This document shows, in pieces, positions 1 through 11,686 of a DNA stretch of 64,000 bases; the first letter of the stretch is position 1; the number at the start of each line of letters is the position of its first letter. Origin of the DNA: Thermothelomyces thermophilus ATCC 42464 (lineage: Eukaryota; Ascomycota; Sordariomycetes; Sordariales; Chaetomiaceae); NCBI RefSeq assembly GCF_000226095.1, contig NC_016472.1:2170001-2234000 (forward strand). The letters are read 5' to 3'. The notes beneath the pieces were generated by a model. That model worked only from the letters and a program-made list of their open reading frames with translations. It was not told where the DNA came from and ran no database searches. The position numbers were made by a program, and so were the translations under genes.

Positions 1-1
1 G

Positions 2-721
2 CGGAAGATCACCGAAGACCTTGAGAAATATCTCGGACGAAAAGAACCGACGTCGACCCACCCGATGATACTTGTTGTCAAGTGTAAGTAAAAGCCGGGC
101 TGGCCGCCCCCTTCGCGGTCGCCTCGGGGAATGCTCGCTCCTGTGAATGCCGCTCCCAAGACAACCCCGGGACAGTTCAATAAGGACTAGGTGACTGACA
201 CTGTAGATAGGGGTGCTGTTGTGGCAGATGATATTGATATACCGGCAGTCCTTGAGCTTGGTGTTGGAGCAGCAGCAAACCAACGCCGAGCCAATATCCT
301 ACGGAGGTTAGTATGCCCCCATTAGTATGAGTGTTCAAACCAGTGACTGACCCGAGAGATCAGTGATGCCTGATCCCGCATGGAGGCATGATTTCAGGAA
401 CGAGACAATACAGCTACTTGAGGCCGTCATTGTCATATACTCGGAGGTGTTTCAAAAGAACACCACGATCGAGAAGGTTATGACCGCCGAACTCCCGTTT
501 TACCCGGATGACGTCGTGGATCTTCACACGACGCATCGGAAGGCGTGGCAGGCGCTTCCTGGCTTCTGTAAGTCTTTCATATGAGCTATCGTCAAACGGA
601 ACGGCACTAACCTCAAGGATTAGACGCGAAAATATCAGGTCAGGTGTTCCCCACTGACGATCTGATCGTTGAGTGTTTCGCGGCAAAGGAGGCGAAGCTC
701 CTGGCAAGGGCCCGACCTTAG
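2..721 (+). CDS. Unrecognised protein, 3' part of a spliced gene (5' end outside window)
   Basis: Four in-frame pieces join cleanly: 2-83, 207-306, 359-567 and 624-721. The introns are 123, 52 and 56 bp, with GTAAGT, GTTAGT and GTAAGT donors and TAG, GAG-AG and TAG acceptors. Phases 1, 2 and 1 match at every junction and the frame ends at the TAG at 719-721, so chance is unlikely. The joined product reads through MILVVKYRGAVVADDIDIP, an alanine-rich stretch (LELGVGAAANQRRANILR), a helical segment (ETIQLLEAVIVIYSEVF), and ends LLARARP. I do not recognise the family and see no signal peptide or membrane segment in the visible 162 or so residues. The gene is convergent with the RTG2-like gene. 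Function is left open. Confidence 0.6.
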
Positions 722-1301
722 GCTGTACATACATCAGGGATGAGCTCGCCGTAAGCTTGCGGGCAGGCCGGAGGCGGACCATTGACGTATGAATCCCTGC
801 TTGTTTCATATTCAAATCTTCGGTTGTGCTGGTTGGGAAATTATCAGCGAATGGATTGGAAACGAGAGGTGTCGGAAATATGAAGACAAACTTTCGGGCT
901 GGGCATTGGAAAATGTATTCCGGTCAGGAGGCTTGAAGCAATATAGTGTTATCAATCGGTGCGGTGGGGAATGCGGTTATTGGAGGACCGGGAACGAGCA
1001 GCAGTCGGGCAGTCTCGGCCGTAAGCCAGCAGCAAACCAATGGCAAGGGAATCAATTCAACCCGAGAGCACCGAACTCTCTTTCACGAGTGGCTGAACGG
1101 TGACGGAGACTTCTCTCCCTGAGCGTCGGTGCTTCTTTAGACCCCTGAAAGTCTCGTGGATAACGTCGGGGCCAACTCCCATCGCCGCGTCCGGATTTAC
1201 CGAGATTTCCAGCTGAACCCGGATGGGATTATGATGCTGTGCCGTTGCCCGGAACCTAACGTATCGTTTAGCGCACGCTGGAGAGGCGTAAGGATTGCCA
1301 C
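722..1301. other. Intergenic, convergent 3' ends
   Basis: This 580 bp lies between the stop of the left-edge gene and the stop of the RTG2-like gene, so it should hold both 3' UTRs. Short open frames (for example 789-1103) have no coding character or splice support. No RNA gene or repeat was recognised. Confidence 0.6.
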
Positions 1302-3006
1302 TTACCTGATTTTATCCTGGATGGCACCTCGAGCCTTTGGCCATCCTCGCACGATTGCTGCCATCGCTGAGGTCACAGAGCCAGTATAATCGGCCCAAAA
1401 CGTCGCGTCTGGATCTGCAGCATCCATCAGAGCCCGTAGGTTCTTGTAGAGCGGCTCATCAACGGGTGCTAAGCTCGCGCCCCACCTGGCACAGGTTGTG
1501 ACACCCAGCACGGCGCGGGCGAGGTGCGTCAGCCCGGGCAGATCAGGATAACTGATCGCATTATGCAAAGCAGCAGACGCATTTGTCTCGGCGTCGCATC
1601 CCAGCTGGCTCCATATCTGCTCAGCATAGAGGGCGTCAATGCGTAAGCCAAAAATCGTAGTCGTGCTAGCCAAGTTCAAATCTGGCGGGAAAGCGGATCG
1701 TAACGCATCGAGAACCACTTCAACAGGTGCCGCGTCTGGGACGGGCTGAAAAGGCACGTGTTTCCTCAAGACGAGCCCGCAGTGACTTAATGGATTGCTG
1801 TGTCGAATTTCCGTCGGCAAGCTCATCATCAGGGCGCCTTCACGGTTGCCGCCAGAGCAGAAGGTGACGGAGCGAATTCGAGGAACAGCAGAAATGAGCG
1901 CGTCGACCACAGCCACTATGGCGGGGAACTGAGCACGCCGGCGCTTCGACATGCCAAATATCTTCCCCTCGAAGGATTTGTCGAACTCGAGCAAGTCTTT
2001 GGTCCGCCCGAATAGATGACCGGACACCGTGAACCCCCCAATGGATGGAATTGGGTACGGCTGTATCGGATGCCTGTTCATCAGCATGCTCCCGTAGCCT
2101 CGAAAGCCCCCACCGCAAAGATAGACGTCAATCCCCGCCGTTGCTTCACCCTCCCCAGCTTTGCCCCGTTGGGCCTCGGCGGCGTCCGTGGCAAGTGAAG
2201 GAAACTTGGCGCACAATGTCCTGAAAGCCTCGCTCATGCTGTCGCGGAGACGAGAAATCTCTGACGCTTGTGTCTCGGCGTCACTGCTGTCCAGAACACT
2301 AGTTAGATGGGCCGCGCCAAAGGGCAGGCTCTGCCCGGCGAGGGCTGCGGCGACCTCTGGACTCGTGCTGCTCTCTCGAGGACGGGCATAGGTGTCCAGA
2401 TACGTCATCTGGACGCTTCCTCCCCCAAGATCAAGAAAAAGCCCTTTCACATCGACGAAGCCAGAACGAGCTCCCACTGAGCCAAAGAGCGTCTCAACCG
2501 GTGGCGCAAGGACGTACACGGGCAGACCCGGACAGGCAGACCGTATGGCCTCAAGCATGGTCGTGGCGTTTTCTGCCCGACGCATCGCTTCTGTCGCAAA
2601 GATTCTCATTTGGCTAGGAGGAACGTCGTAGTCGTCAACGGCGATAGACCTGAACCTTGCCAGTGTTTGCGAGACTAGCTTAATCGTCTCCTCGGGGAAG
2701 AGCAACGATGGCCCGCCAAGCGCATCAAATAACGAGATAGCGGCGCGTTCCCGATAGATGCACCTGAGCTGTCGCGCTCGCGGAGGAGAAAGGTCTGCAA
2801 TGGAAAACCGGATGCCATTGCTAGGGCAAGGCTCGTCAGCCTACTGCACGAAATGACGAAAAAGCGTGGTGCTACGTTAGTGAGAGAAGCTTTGCTTACC
2901 TTCCCATGTCGACCAAAGCATACAAGTGACTCGAACTGGACGGGTCCCATCGGAACAACTTCTGCTCGAGGTTCTCGAGGGTAACTATGTCCACCAGGGA
3001 GCCCAT
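1302..3006 (-). CDS. RTG2: Retrograde regulation protein 2-like Ppx/GppA ATPase
   Basis: The two exons are complement(1302-2820) and complement(2900-3006). The 79 bp intron has a GTAAGC donor and a CTAG acceptor, and the product is 541 residues. Splicing joins LYALVDMG to S-NGIRFSI, rebuilding the first phosphate-binding loop of the ASKHA/Ppx-GppA fold. The second motif, LFLDLGGGSVQMTYL, follows about 115 residues later. The family includes yeast Rtg2, a cytoplasmic ATP-binding activator of the mitochondria-to-nucleus retrograde pathway, as well as exopolyphosphatases. In filamentous fungi the Rtg2-type assignment is usual for this length. The ATG at 3004-3006 begins a plausible N-terminus (MGSLVDIVTLENLEQK), whereas a start at 2705 would lose the first motif. 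The exact substrate cannot be read from the sequence. Confidence 0.88.
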
Positions 3007-6000
3007 CTCGAGCATAAGAATTGTCATAAGGAATGGGATGCCCAACTGACATAGATTGCAGCTTGCTTCAGCAGTTCATTCGCGATAATGGAAATGTGTA
3101 AGAGTGGGTTGTTTGGAAGTGGGGCTGCAGTGATTTTGGAGGTAGGTATGCCCAACCATGCAGTGGCGACGCTCAGATGTGGCTTCAAAATGTTATCAGA
3201 CAAAACGTGGACAACCACGACTGGACACCGACTATTTGGAAAGGAAGCAGTTGCTCGCGGGGCCAGGGTGTTGATCCCGACCTAACTGCATTTCTTTTGC
3301 CTTTCTCTGTGGGCTTGTATTTTTTTTTTTTTTTTTTTTTCAGCAATGATGGCGACTGATTCCTCTTGCGATGCCAATTCTCCGAACCAATAGCAAGGAG
3401 CTGTCGAGGCAACCAGCAAACGAACGACTCCCACACCGGTGCCCAAGGCTCGTCATTTCTCCTTCAAATTCATGCTTGGGTTGTCGACATGCTTTATTAA
3501 GAGAGACTGCTTAGGTGTCTTATAGTCTGGCTGGATCTCCCGAGATTTTCTCCTTGAACCCGACGCCTTATAGTCCACAAGTTGCGAGAAATTCACAGAC
3601 ACTGTGGCTCAGCTCAAACCATTTCACTTGCTATGTTCTAGTCGATCAAGGACTTTCAGTCGGATCAGGGACATACGCCACTAGCTTTTTTTAAAAAAAA
3701 ATAAACAGTGGGGGAGGGGAAGAGTCTCGAGAAGGGCATAGAAACCATGCTGGAACGAAAATGTCTTGATATGCAAACCGGTTGTCGGGCTGGGATGGGA
3801 AGAGCCACGTGCTTATTTTTAGTCTCCAGTCATTGCAAGCCCACTACATCTTTCAGACGAAAGCTGCTAACAGCCGGGTGAGACCCAAACCATTTTTGGT
3901 ATCTGCAGGTTTGAGTCCTCCTGCAAGTCCGAGCGCCTTACTATGTAATCGAGTTTGGAATTGGTGAATATCGCCTAGTTAAGCAAGGGTCTTCACCCTC
4001 GGTGTGGATTCGACAAGTCCCTCTGATGAAGCGGTGAGCAGCCGTTCCTGGCCAAACTGGGCAATGCGACCTCATGTCGTGCCCATCCCGCGGCATATTC
4101 GACAAGGAGGGGGGGGGGAGCGAAGACGAGCGCGTTTCGGCAAGATGTTTTCGTATGTTGGATTGCCGCCAGATCCGTCAATTGAGAGGCTCTACGGAGT
4201 ATTCCCATACCACTCTTTATTTCTCAGAGGAGAACTTTCGGCGACGTCCCACCTCCGTCACTGGAATTGGGAAGACATGTTCCCCAATACGGAATGCCCT
4301 GCCGGTGAATTTGGAGACCACACACCAGGAGGCATGGGGGCGATGTGTGGCATCTGGTTCTGATTGGATTGGTGGGGAACCACTTAAACTGACGCGCGAC
4401 TTTTGCTGCTCTAAACGCGAAAAAACGCGCTTATTCGTGTCACCCTGGTTCCGTCTCAAACCCCTCGTTCTGCCACACTGTGCGCTGCATCGCGGTCCCC
4501 CGGTGGTTTCTACTCTGTTGCATGCGTCTCTCATATCCTACTATCGCCTGCTACCATGCAGTCGACGTCCACAGGAAGGGGGGGGTGTTCGTTGGTGTTG
4601 TTGTTCTTACGATCAATCCATTGGGGAGAGTCTCTCGCAATGTCGATGTGCAGGCCCACACTTAGCAAGTCGAGCTCCATTCGTGGCGGCGAAAATGTAC
4701 TGTGATGGGAGTTGATAATTCGCACCAGCAGCTTCGCGCCCGTCGACCCCTCGGGACTTCCATTCGCTTGCAGCTTGCATGTGGTTTCTTCACGTGTCAT
4801 GAACGCTTCCCAGCCTCTCATTTTTCCCGCCTCAATCTCGACAAGCTCAGTCACATCGCGCAGAACCGGGCTCCTAGCTTCTGTGCGACGCGTGGATTCG
4901 TCGCCGCGCAGAAAAAGGATTCCAAGCCCCGCGAATCACGAACTTCCAAAATGCTCCTGTTTTGGTGATTTACAAGCTGGGCTCCGCTATCAGCCACTTG
5001 GTCTCTCGCTCCACGCACCACGAGCCCTCGATCGGTCTCAGAGTTCCATTCCGCGAAGTAGTGCATGTATGAAGAGTCTAGGATCTCTTCTGATGAGGGC
5101 GCTGACCAAGCGCAACTCATTGCGTGGCTTCGCACGCGAAGAGTGTGTGTCCTATGCTGGTAGCGGTGGCCGGCTCTTCATACCTTGTAGTGCACTGCTG
5201 CAATCGGCCCTAAATGCAGGAACTTTGTATATACAGTACTCTAGGTTGCACTGAACACTGGCGTAAACGGAGGATAGTACTTCTGTCACAGTTCCGGGCT
5301 TCACTTGTGGCAATGCGCATTGCTTGAACGAAACCTGTCCTTCGCGGTCCTCCATGCTTGGCCGGCGATCAAGATCCCGTCACCGCTGTTGTCTTGCTCT
5401 TGCAGGCCGGTATCAATGGTTCTATCTCCTTTAGACTACGACATTCCCATCATCCGCGCTTTTCCGGGCAGCGGCAGCGAACATTGCATTGGTTGCTCCA
5501 CCACACAACAGCCTCCGTTTTCTGTGAGGATGGTGAGGGTTGAACAGGGACGGACCCCCGGATCCAAAAACTGGCTGCAGCTGCGTTGCTGAACAAGGTT
5601 CGTCCCAAGGGACCTGCATCATCTCCACCCTAGTCAAGTGCGCGCGTACTCTGTAAGAGTATGTATGTACTATGTACCACCTACCAAGGTGTGGAGCCCC
5701 CTCCTAGTTCCAGCTGTGGGGAGTGTGTGTGGTTGGGGTTCCTGTCGGGTGTGGGCGAGGGCCAGCTGGTCTCTGGTCTCTTGTCAGTAGAGCCCACCCG
5801 TGCCTACCGCCCCAGACTCGCCCGCTCCCTCCTTGCATGAGCCCAGCACCGTTACATATTCCCAATCCACCCCCATCTTGGTTGATCCCGCTTCTTACCC
5901 CCTTTCCCTAGCGCAGTCATTCATTTGCGACTCCAATGACGACCGGTCGCGCTCGGCGCAGGGTCTCGGGTCTCTGAACGATATCACGACAAGCGGCCAG

Positions 6001-6473
6001 CAAGACACTGCCGAAAAAGAGCGCTGCGCTCACCTCTCTCCTCGGTTTTCTTCTCACCAGACAGACAACCGTGTTTCATTGTCTCTTTTTCCTTCTCTTG
6101 TTTTTTCCTTACCTCTCTGGCGACGATTTTCCTTTTTATGTCGACGATTCCCAAACCATCGACGATATAACGTTTACAAGGGGACGAGAACTAGCGACCT
6201 TCTTTCTTTTGACTGCCCCGTGCTTCAACCTGTGTAGTCAGACGAAAGTCCGCGAGCACCAGCCATCCGATTTTTACATTGACGCGCCCGCGCTAGTTCA
6301 AGTGGCGCGCCGCATATCCCTCGGCGCACCTTCAAGTTTCAAAGCCAGCTTTGTCCTGCAAGCGACCACCACGACTGCGTGGAAGCATTTAGCCTGGTTT
6401 TATAGCATTGTCCCCTAAATAGCTCATCTCGATTTATCGATGACGCGGCGACATTCCAGCCCGGAAAGACAAG
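3007..6473. other. 3.5 kb divergent intergenic region
   Basis: This long gap separates the divergent RTG2-like gene and the 6474 gene. It has a 21-base T run at 3320-3340, an A/T-only patch near 3686-3702, a copy of ATGTATGTAC at 5661-5670, and a pyrimidine-rich stretch from about 6020 to 6150 that is probably leader or promoter of the downstream gene. Several open frames of 60-213 codons (for example 4074-4715) look non-coding: unrelated composition, cysteine- and arginine-rich, no splice context. No transposon or RNA gene was recognised. Confidence 0.6.
3320..3340 (+). repeat. T21 homopolymer
   Basis: Twenty-one consecutive T lie in the RTG2/6474 intergenic region. It is one of five T runs of 17 or more in this window, all on the + strand. 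Confidence 0.95.
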
Positions 6474-8414
6474 ATGAATCCGCATTCCGGTCCCGCGACC
6501 CTGCCGCGGGGTTTCAAATGTCCCGAATATGAAGCACCGAGGACGCCAGAACCGTTTCCCCAGACGGATGACGTCCAGATACCCTCTGCTCCGAGACCGC
6601 GCCTGAAGTTGAGGAGGCGCGTTGTCTCGCAGCTGTCGGCACCGACGCAACACTTTCTCGCCTCTGTCGCTGCTGCTGACGTCCCAATACCGAGCATCGA
6701 AGAGCCCGAGATTGCCGCCGACGACTACGACACGAATGCCACTTGTCCGTTTCCAGAGTTTCGCTACGAGCCCGATGAGGGCGACATGAATTTCCTGAGG
6801 CCTCAAGGAAGGGGATTGCCTGCTCCAAAGACTCCTGCGCCCGAATTCGAATCGTCGCTCCCTACATCGCAGTATCCCAATTGGACAATCGATTCGATCA
6901 GCAGCGTGGAATCGACACCGGAACCGGACTATGAATCCAGCCGGCCGTCGACATCGAGGTCGACGCAAACCAGCGCATCATCGTTCAGCCGCTTCTCGCT
7001 TGCTTCGGAGGACGACCACTATGACAATTATGATGTGGAGGAAGAGAGCAAGGACAAGGACAATTGCCCTCTCACTCCCAACGAGGTTGTGCCGCTTCGC
7101 GACCCGGCAGGGCTTCGAGGAAAGGCAAGAAAAGCGCCGTGGACAAAGGCGATGAGCGACCACCTGTGGTCGACATTTATGTTATATCTGCAGGATCCCA
7201 AGGTTACTCCGTTTCGCATGGGCAAGGGTTGCATTCCGCCGCACGGTGTGTGTCTCCGCGTCGCGCGTGAGGCTAAAAGGAGCTGGAAGGGGTCCAAGGC
7301 CTGGTCAACACCGACCAACTCCGGCGAGGATAGGAAGAGTGGGAGCGCCACTCCAACCGCAGAAAGCTCGGGCACGTTTATACAGTGGCCGCATACCTGT
7401 GCGGCCACCCGTGCGCATCTGCGCGAGTTGTGCAGACTAAAGGCCGGTTCGTGGACCAACAACTACAAGTTTACCTCGCGCAACATCACCCCGTTCACCC
7501 AGGCAGCTGCCCGTCACTGGAACCGTCGCTCGACGCCGGCCCGCTCGCCCGCCCCGTTCGCGACGCGGGACATGTCTCTATCGCTTGCTATGAGCACGTC
7601 CGAGAGCATGCAGCCCAACGGGCCCTTGGCTCAGCTTGCGGCGTCCCATCCGGAACCTCCGGAGCCAACCCGCTCGCCCCCCCTCGCGGGCCAGACCCTA
7701 CGTACTTTCGAAGGGGAGCCCTCGTTTGCCGAACGGCGCCGGTTGGGATCTCCGTTCAACGCAAGCAGCTATGGACCCAGCTCCTCCGGCTCTCTTGCCG
7801 CCGTTCTTGGTCTTACCGGCTCCATTCCGCGCAGGCAGTCGCAGACGGTCGGCCCACGGCGGACTCTTCAATCCCCCGTTCGTCTCAGCAGATCCGGTAC
7901 CCAGAAGCGGCGGCATACGCAGTCTGGAGTTCCGCGCAAGCGGCCCAGCATCGGCTCAGATCTGTGGCTTGACCCCAGCTTTGGCGCTGCCTCAACAACA
8001 ACAACAACAACCTCGTGCAATTCAGAGAAGGCCGCCGCCACGTCGAGCCGCAGTAACAAAATCTCTATTCCCAAAATTCCATCGGTGCCTACGCTCAGCT
8101 CCTCAGCCAGCATGCCGAACGTTGGCGGACAACGTGACGACTCGGTGCTGCTTCCCCCTCCTCGGCTCGGCTCCCCATTTACTGGGGAAAGCACCAACTT
8201 CAGCTTTCCTCACCGGGCACACCGCATGCACCAAGGCGCCAGCATCGACCTCGGTGTCCTCGGCCGACCCTTTGCGACGGTTCAGCACTTCTCGCCCCCC
8301 TCGAACTCGCCATCGACGCGCAACTCGCTGGCCGACCGCCTGGCCTACATCGACCAGCGCCTCAGTGAGCTCCGGCAGCGCGACACGCATCACCAGCCCG
8401 AGTCCCCCCTATAG
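6474..8414 (+). CDS. Conserved fungal protein with a Trp-rich block, function unknown
   Basis: A single open frame of 646 residues starts at an AAGATGA context. Most of it is low complexity and rich in Ser, Pro and Thr, as in nuclear regulators. One block stands out as ordered: residues about 215-273 contain WTKAMSDHLWSTFMLYLQDP, then VTPF, IPPHGVCLRVAREAKRSW, followed at about 301-325 by WPHTCAATRAHLRELCRLK. The tryptophan spacing and basic residues would suit a helical nucleic-acid or protein-binding module, but I cannot place it in a named family. The C-terminus (LADRLAYIDQRLSELRQR) is likely a short coiled coil. An acidic stretch (DDHYDNYDVEEESKDKD) sits near residue 185. A role as a transcriptional or developmental regulator is inference only. 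Confidence 0.72.
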   Translation: MNPHSGPATLPRGFKCPEYEAPRTPEPFPQTDDVQIPSAPRPRLKLRRRVVSQLSAPTQHFLASVAAADVPIPSIEEPEIAADDYDTNATCPFPEFRYEPDEGDMNFLRPQGRGLPAPKTPAPEFESSLPTSQYPNWTIDSISSVESTPEPDYESSRPSTSRSTQTSASSFSRFSLASEDDHYDNYDVEEESKDKDNCPLTPNEVVPLRDPAGLRGKARKAPWTKAMSDHLWSTFMLYLQDPKVTPFRMGKGCIPPHGVCLRVAREAKRSWKGSKAWSTPTNSGEDRKSGSATPTAESSGTFIQWPHTCAATRAHLRELCRLKAGSWTNNYKFTSRNITPFTQAAARHWNRRSTPARSPAPFATRDMSLSLAMSTSESMQPNGPLAQLAASHPEPPEPTRSPPLAGQTLRTFEGEPSFAERRRLGSPFNASSYGPSSSGSLAAVLGLTGSIPRRQSQTVGPRRTLQSPVRLSRSGTQKRRHTQSGVPRKRPSIGSDLWLDPSFGAASTTTTTTSCNSEKAAATSSRSNKISIPKIPSVPTLSSSASMPNVGGQRDDSVLLPPPRLGSPFTGESTNFSFPHRAHRMHQGASIDLGVLGRPFATVQHFSPPSNSPSTRNSLADRLAYIDQRLSELRQRDTHHQPESPL

Positions 8415-9626
8415 TCCAGGGGCTCAAAACACTTTAGATCTACCCCGGATATTCTCCCGGTGGTGCCATTCGCTTCCATGTACATGTTTCGCGCTTTGCG
8501 GCCTCGCATAAGGAGAACGCATTTCTGGATCTGCGGCATGTCGAATATGATGTTTACGACGGACGACGTTTGAACGACATTACGTACATCTACGGAGGTC
8601 TGGGGCTGATGACATGAGTTTATGATGATTGTGGATGGATGGAAATACCCCACTGTTTGGTTTGAACATATAATGTTCCGGGGCTTGTTCATATCACGGT
8701 GGGCGTCTGCTGATTACCTTTCTTTCCTTTTTTTTTTGGTATACCCACTTGGTGGGCAGTTGGCGGAGACGCGTTGGAGATTTTGCTTTCCTTTGTTCTC
8801 ACATTCCCACTCGCTTCTTTCCTTTTGCTTCTTTCTCTTTTTCTTCTCTCTCCCCCCCAAAAAAAAAGCTCTTCATGGACGGCTTCATGAAAAGTTACGA
8901 CTGATACGAACGACGGAAACGGCCGAAACGATCCTCCGATTTTACACCCTTCCGCTCATTTTTATGGAACAGATTCACTTCGATCACGTTACACCTTCAC
9001 TTCGCGGCGGCGTATGACTTAGCGGCTCGGCGGCTCTGCATAGATGGGAGTTTAGCCTGAAGATGAACAACGACTGTCATGCATGAGGGTGATGATGAAT
9101 GATGCATTGGATACGGGTGATGGATTTTACGCCGTACTTTTTTGAAATCAGCTGCACCAAAGGCACTTTAGCTAGACTCCTGGCTAGAATTGAATCAAAT
9201 ATTTGGTGAAAGTCGACGTTCCACGCAAGAGTGATGCTTGGGTTGCTCCACTAAGCGTCAGATGCCGCTCAACTCGGGGCGCCTTTTCAGAGCAGCTACC
9301 CATTGATTGCTTACATCATATCATTGTATGATTCCGTGGCATTTTTCATCCTTTCGTTTTGCCCTTCTGTTTTCTCCTTTCCTTCCCTATGCCATTTTAT
9401 TCTCAAAAGCAGAGGTAACGATGATATTACGCACCCAATCCCTTGAATCTAATCAATGTGCTTGGAGCCTTACCAAGCCACGGGAACCGTGGGTGCTGGA
9501 ATAGCCTGGCTGGCAAGGCGCTGTGGGGCTGGGCACTGACGTCGCGGCGGATGGACCCTCTGAAACGCGTCTTCCAACTACTCCTCATCCGCTAACACCA
9601 GGCATCCGCAACCCGATGCTGTCACC
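8415..9626. other. Intergenic (tandem genes)
   Basis: This is the 3' flank of the 6474 gene and the promoter of PER1. A pyrimidine-rich stretch with a T9 run lies at about 8718-8862 and is likely the 3' UTR or its flank. No further gene was supported. Confidence 0.6.
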
Positions 9627-10904
9627 ATGGTGAGCTTCCTGCGGGGTTGGCGCGGGCAATTTGCCCTAGCAGCGCTATTTTTCATAGCACTTGCCAGCCC
9701 AGCAGCGGCGTCGATTGGCGATCAACTGCCCGAGTTTAAAGAATGTGTCGAGGTTCGTGTTTCTCCCTCCTCCTCCCCCCCCCCCCGGCGGCGGCATTCA
9801 TAGAGGAAGGAAGGGGAAGGAGACCGAACGCGTGGCGCAACCCTTTGTTGGCATGCCTTGGGATAGAGAGATCACTGACCACCCATCGACAGATTTGCAA
9901 ACACGAAAACTGCGGCCCAGGCGCGGAACAACAAACTGCCATCCGTACGCTCTCTCCCTTTCCGCTCCCCCTCCGTCATATCGTTCCCCGAACCTAGCTA
10001 GTCTGACACTCTCGAATCCACCCAGCCCTCCACCGCCGCCTCCTTCTCTGGACCTGCCCTGCCGAGTGTGACTACACCTGCCAGCAGATCATCACGGCCG
10101 CTCGCCAGTCGCGCGACCCGCCGCAGCCCGTCGTCCAGTTCCACGGCAAATGGCCGTTCCGGCGCTTCCTGGGCATGCAGGAGCCGCTCAGCGTGCTCTT
10201 CTCGCTGGGCAACCTGGCCGCTCACTACTACGGCCTGCACCACCAGGTGCGGCCCCGCATCCCCGCCGCGTACACGATGCGGCCGTTCTACGTCTTCCTG
10301 GCCCGGCTCGGCATGGTGACGTGGCTGCTGAGCGCCGTCTTCCACACGCGGGACTTCCCCATCACGGAGCAGCTGGACTACTTCGGCGCCGGCGCGTCGG
10401 TGCTCTACGGCATGTACTACGCCGCCGTGCGGATCTGGGGGCTGGATCGGCCCGGCAACAGGCGCCGGCTGAGGGCGTGGACCTGGTTCTGCGGGATGCT
10501 GTACGCGTGCCATGTCGCGTACCTCCGCCTCTGGCGGTGGGACTACACGTATAACACGCTGGCCTGCGTGGTGTGCGGCGTGGTCCAGAACGGGCTGTGG
10601 AGTTGGTTCAGCTGGCGGAGGTATCGCCAGACGGGGGAGACCTGGGCCGTATGGCCCGGCGTGGTCGTGATGTGGGTGCTGATGGCGATGAGCCTGGAGC
10701 TGTTCGATTTCCCGCCGCTATGGGGGAGCTTGGACGCGCATAGTTTGTGGCACCTTGGAACGATTGCCCCGGCCGTGCTGTTCTACCAGTACGTTACGCT
10801 TGCCGAGACTGCTCTAAGACGGTTTTGTGCTGACGGCTCCTCTTAGTTTCCTCGTCAAGGACGCACAGGACGACATTGCCAGGAGTGCTAGGCTAAAGGC
10901 TTGA
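9627..10904 (+). CDS. PER1: PER1/PGAP3-like GPI-anchor lipid remodelling protein
   Basis: The four exons are 9627-9752, 9893-9944, 10026-10788 and 10847-10904, giving 332 residues with phases 0, 1 and 2. The start sits in a good CACCATGG context. A signal peptide (hydrophobic, about residues 8-26) is followed by a luminal cysteine-rich part (ECVE-ICKHENC, then WTCPAECDYTC). A polytopic region follows with the Per1 signatures FHGKWPFRRFLGMQEPLSV, VFHTRDFPITEQLDYFGAG and DAHSLWHLGT, whose His and Asp residues are expected metal-binding residues of the CREST hydrolase superfamily. Yeast Per1 acts in the ER and removes an acyl chain from the lipid of GPI-anchored proteins. The last exon gives the short cytosolic tail HFLVKDAQDDIARSARLKA. 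It is convergent with the acetyltransferase gene 162 bp downstream. Confidence 0.93.
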
Positions 10905-11065
10905 ACGGCGTACGCGTGGTGACGAAAAAAACAAGCCACACAGCCTGCTGCTGCTGAGGTGCCTCGAGGCATAGGCAGTCTCGTTTTCTCTGAATCACAC
11001 ACATATCCCTAGCCCGGTTTTTTCTCGGTCTCACGCCCAACGACCCTTGTCCATCGAGCCGTGCA

Positions 11066-11686
11066 CTAGTTCAGAAGTTCACATTCCTCCCTCAGCAACC
11101 CGTACACCCAAATATCAAACACCCGCCCATGCTTTGTACCCGCCTTCCTCTTGGTCCCTTCGTGTACGAACCCGCACCTCTCCAGCACCTTCACGCTCGC
11201 ATAATTACCCTCAAACACGTCCGCTTCTAACCGGTTCACCTTGGGATACATCTCAAACAACCACTTGCAGTACGCCCGGCATGCCTCGGTCATGATTCCC
11301 TTGCCCCAGCTCGCCTCGCGGATCCAGTACCCGATCTCAAAGCTGAATTCTTCAACGTCCTCCTTGGTCTTGATCCCGATCGAGCCAACCACCTCGTTGG
11401 TGGCCGGGTCGCAGATAACCAGCGAAGGCAGGATGTCCGGGCTGCCGGGTACCCGAAAGGACGAAGCTATCCCAATCCACCGGTGGGCATCTTCAATGGT
11501 ATATGGCGACGGGAAGCGGTACGACATGTATTTGGCCATGACGGGCGAGTTACACGCGCGCTGGATGGCCGGCGCATCCATTGGGTGGATGGGGCGGAGG
11601 ATGCATTTGCTGAGGGTCAGGACAGGGGGCGGAAAAGAGTTCTCCTGGGAAGGAGGGGGGTTGGCGGTTGCCTCTGTCAGGGACAT
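11066..11686 (-). CDS. GNAT-family (RimJ/RimL-like) N-acetyltransferase
   Basis: One exon encodes 206 residues. I chose the ATG at 11684-11686 (MSLTEATANPPPS). The open frame extends 5 codons further upstream but only to a TTG. The fold is the RimJ/RimL branch of GNAT: an N-terminal strand with LRPIHPMDAPAIQRACNS, central SLVICDPATNEVVGSIGI, the acetyl-CoA-binding region FEIGYWIREASWGKGIMTEA, and the C-terminal ADVFEGNYASVKVLERCGF, which is a classic motif B. The usual role is transfer of acetyl from acetyl-CoA to an amine, but the substrate (protein N-terminus or small molecule) cannot be deduced. It is probably cytosolic, as no targeting signal is visible. It is divergent from ERV46 across about 1 kb. 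Confidence 0.88.
   Translation of the reverse strand: MSLTEATANPPPSQENSFPPPVLTLSKCILRPIHPMDAPAIQRACNSPVMAKYMSYRFPSPYTIEDAHRWIGIASSFRVPGSPDILPSLVICDPATNEVVGSIGIKTKEDVEEFSFEIGYWIREASWGKGIMTEACRAYCKWLFEMYPKVNRLEADVFEGNYASVKVLERCGFVHEGTKRKAGTKHGRVFDIWVYGLLREECELLN

Noticed and set aside
4074-4715. 213-codon open frame on the + strand
   Set aside because: Composition is not protein-like (many Cys, Arg and Ser in random order), no start context or splice support, and it overlaps other frames of similar length in GC-rich DNA.
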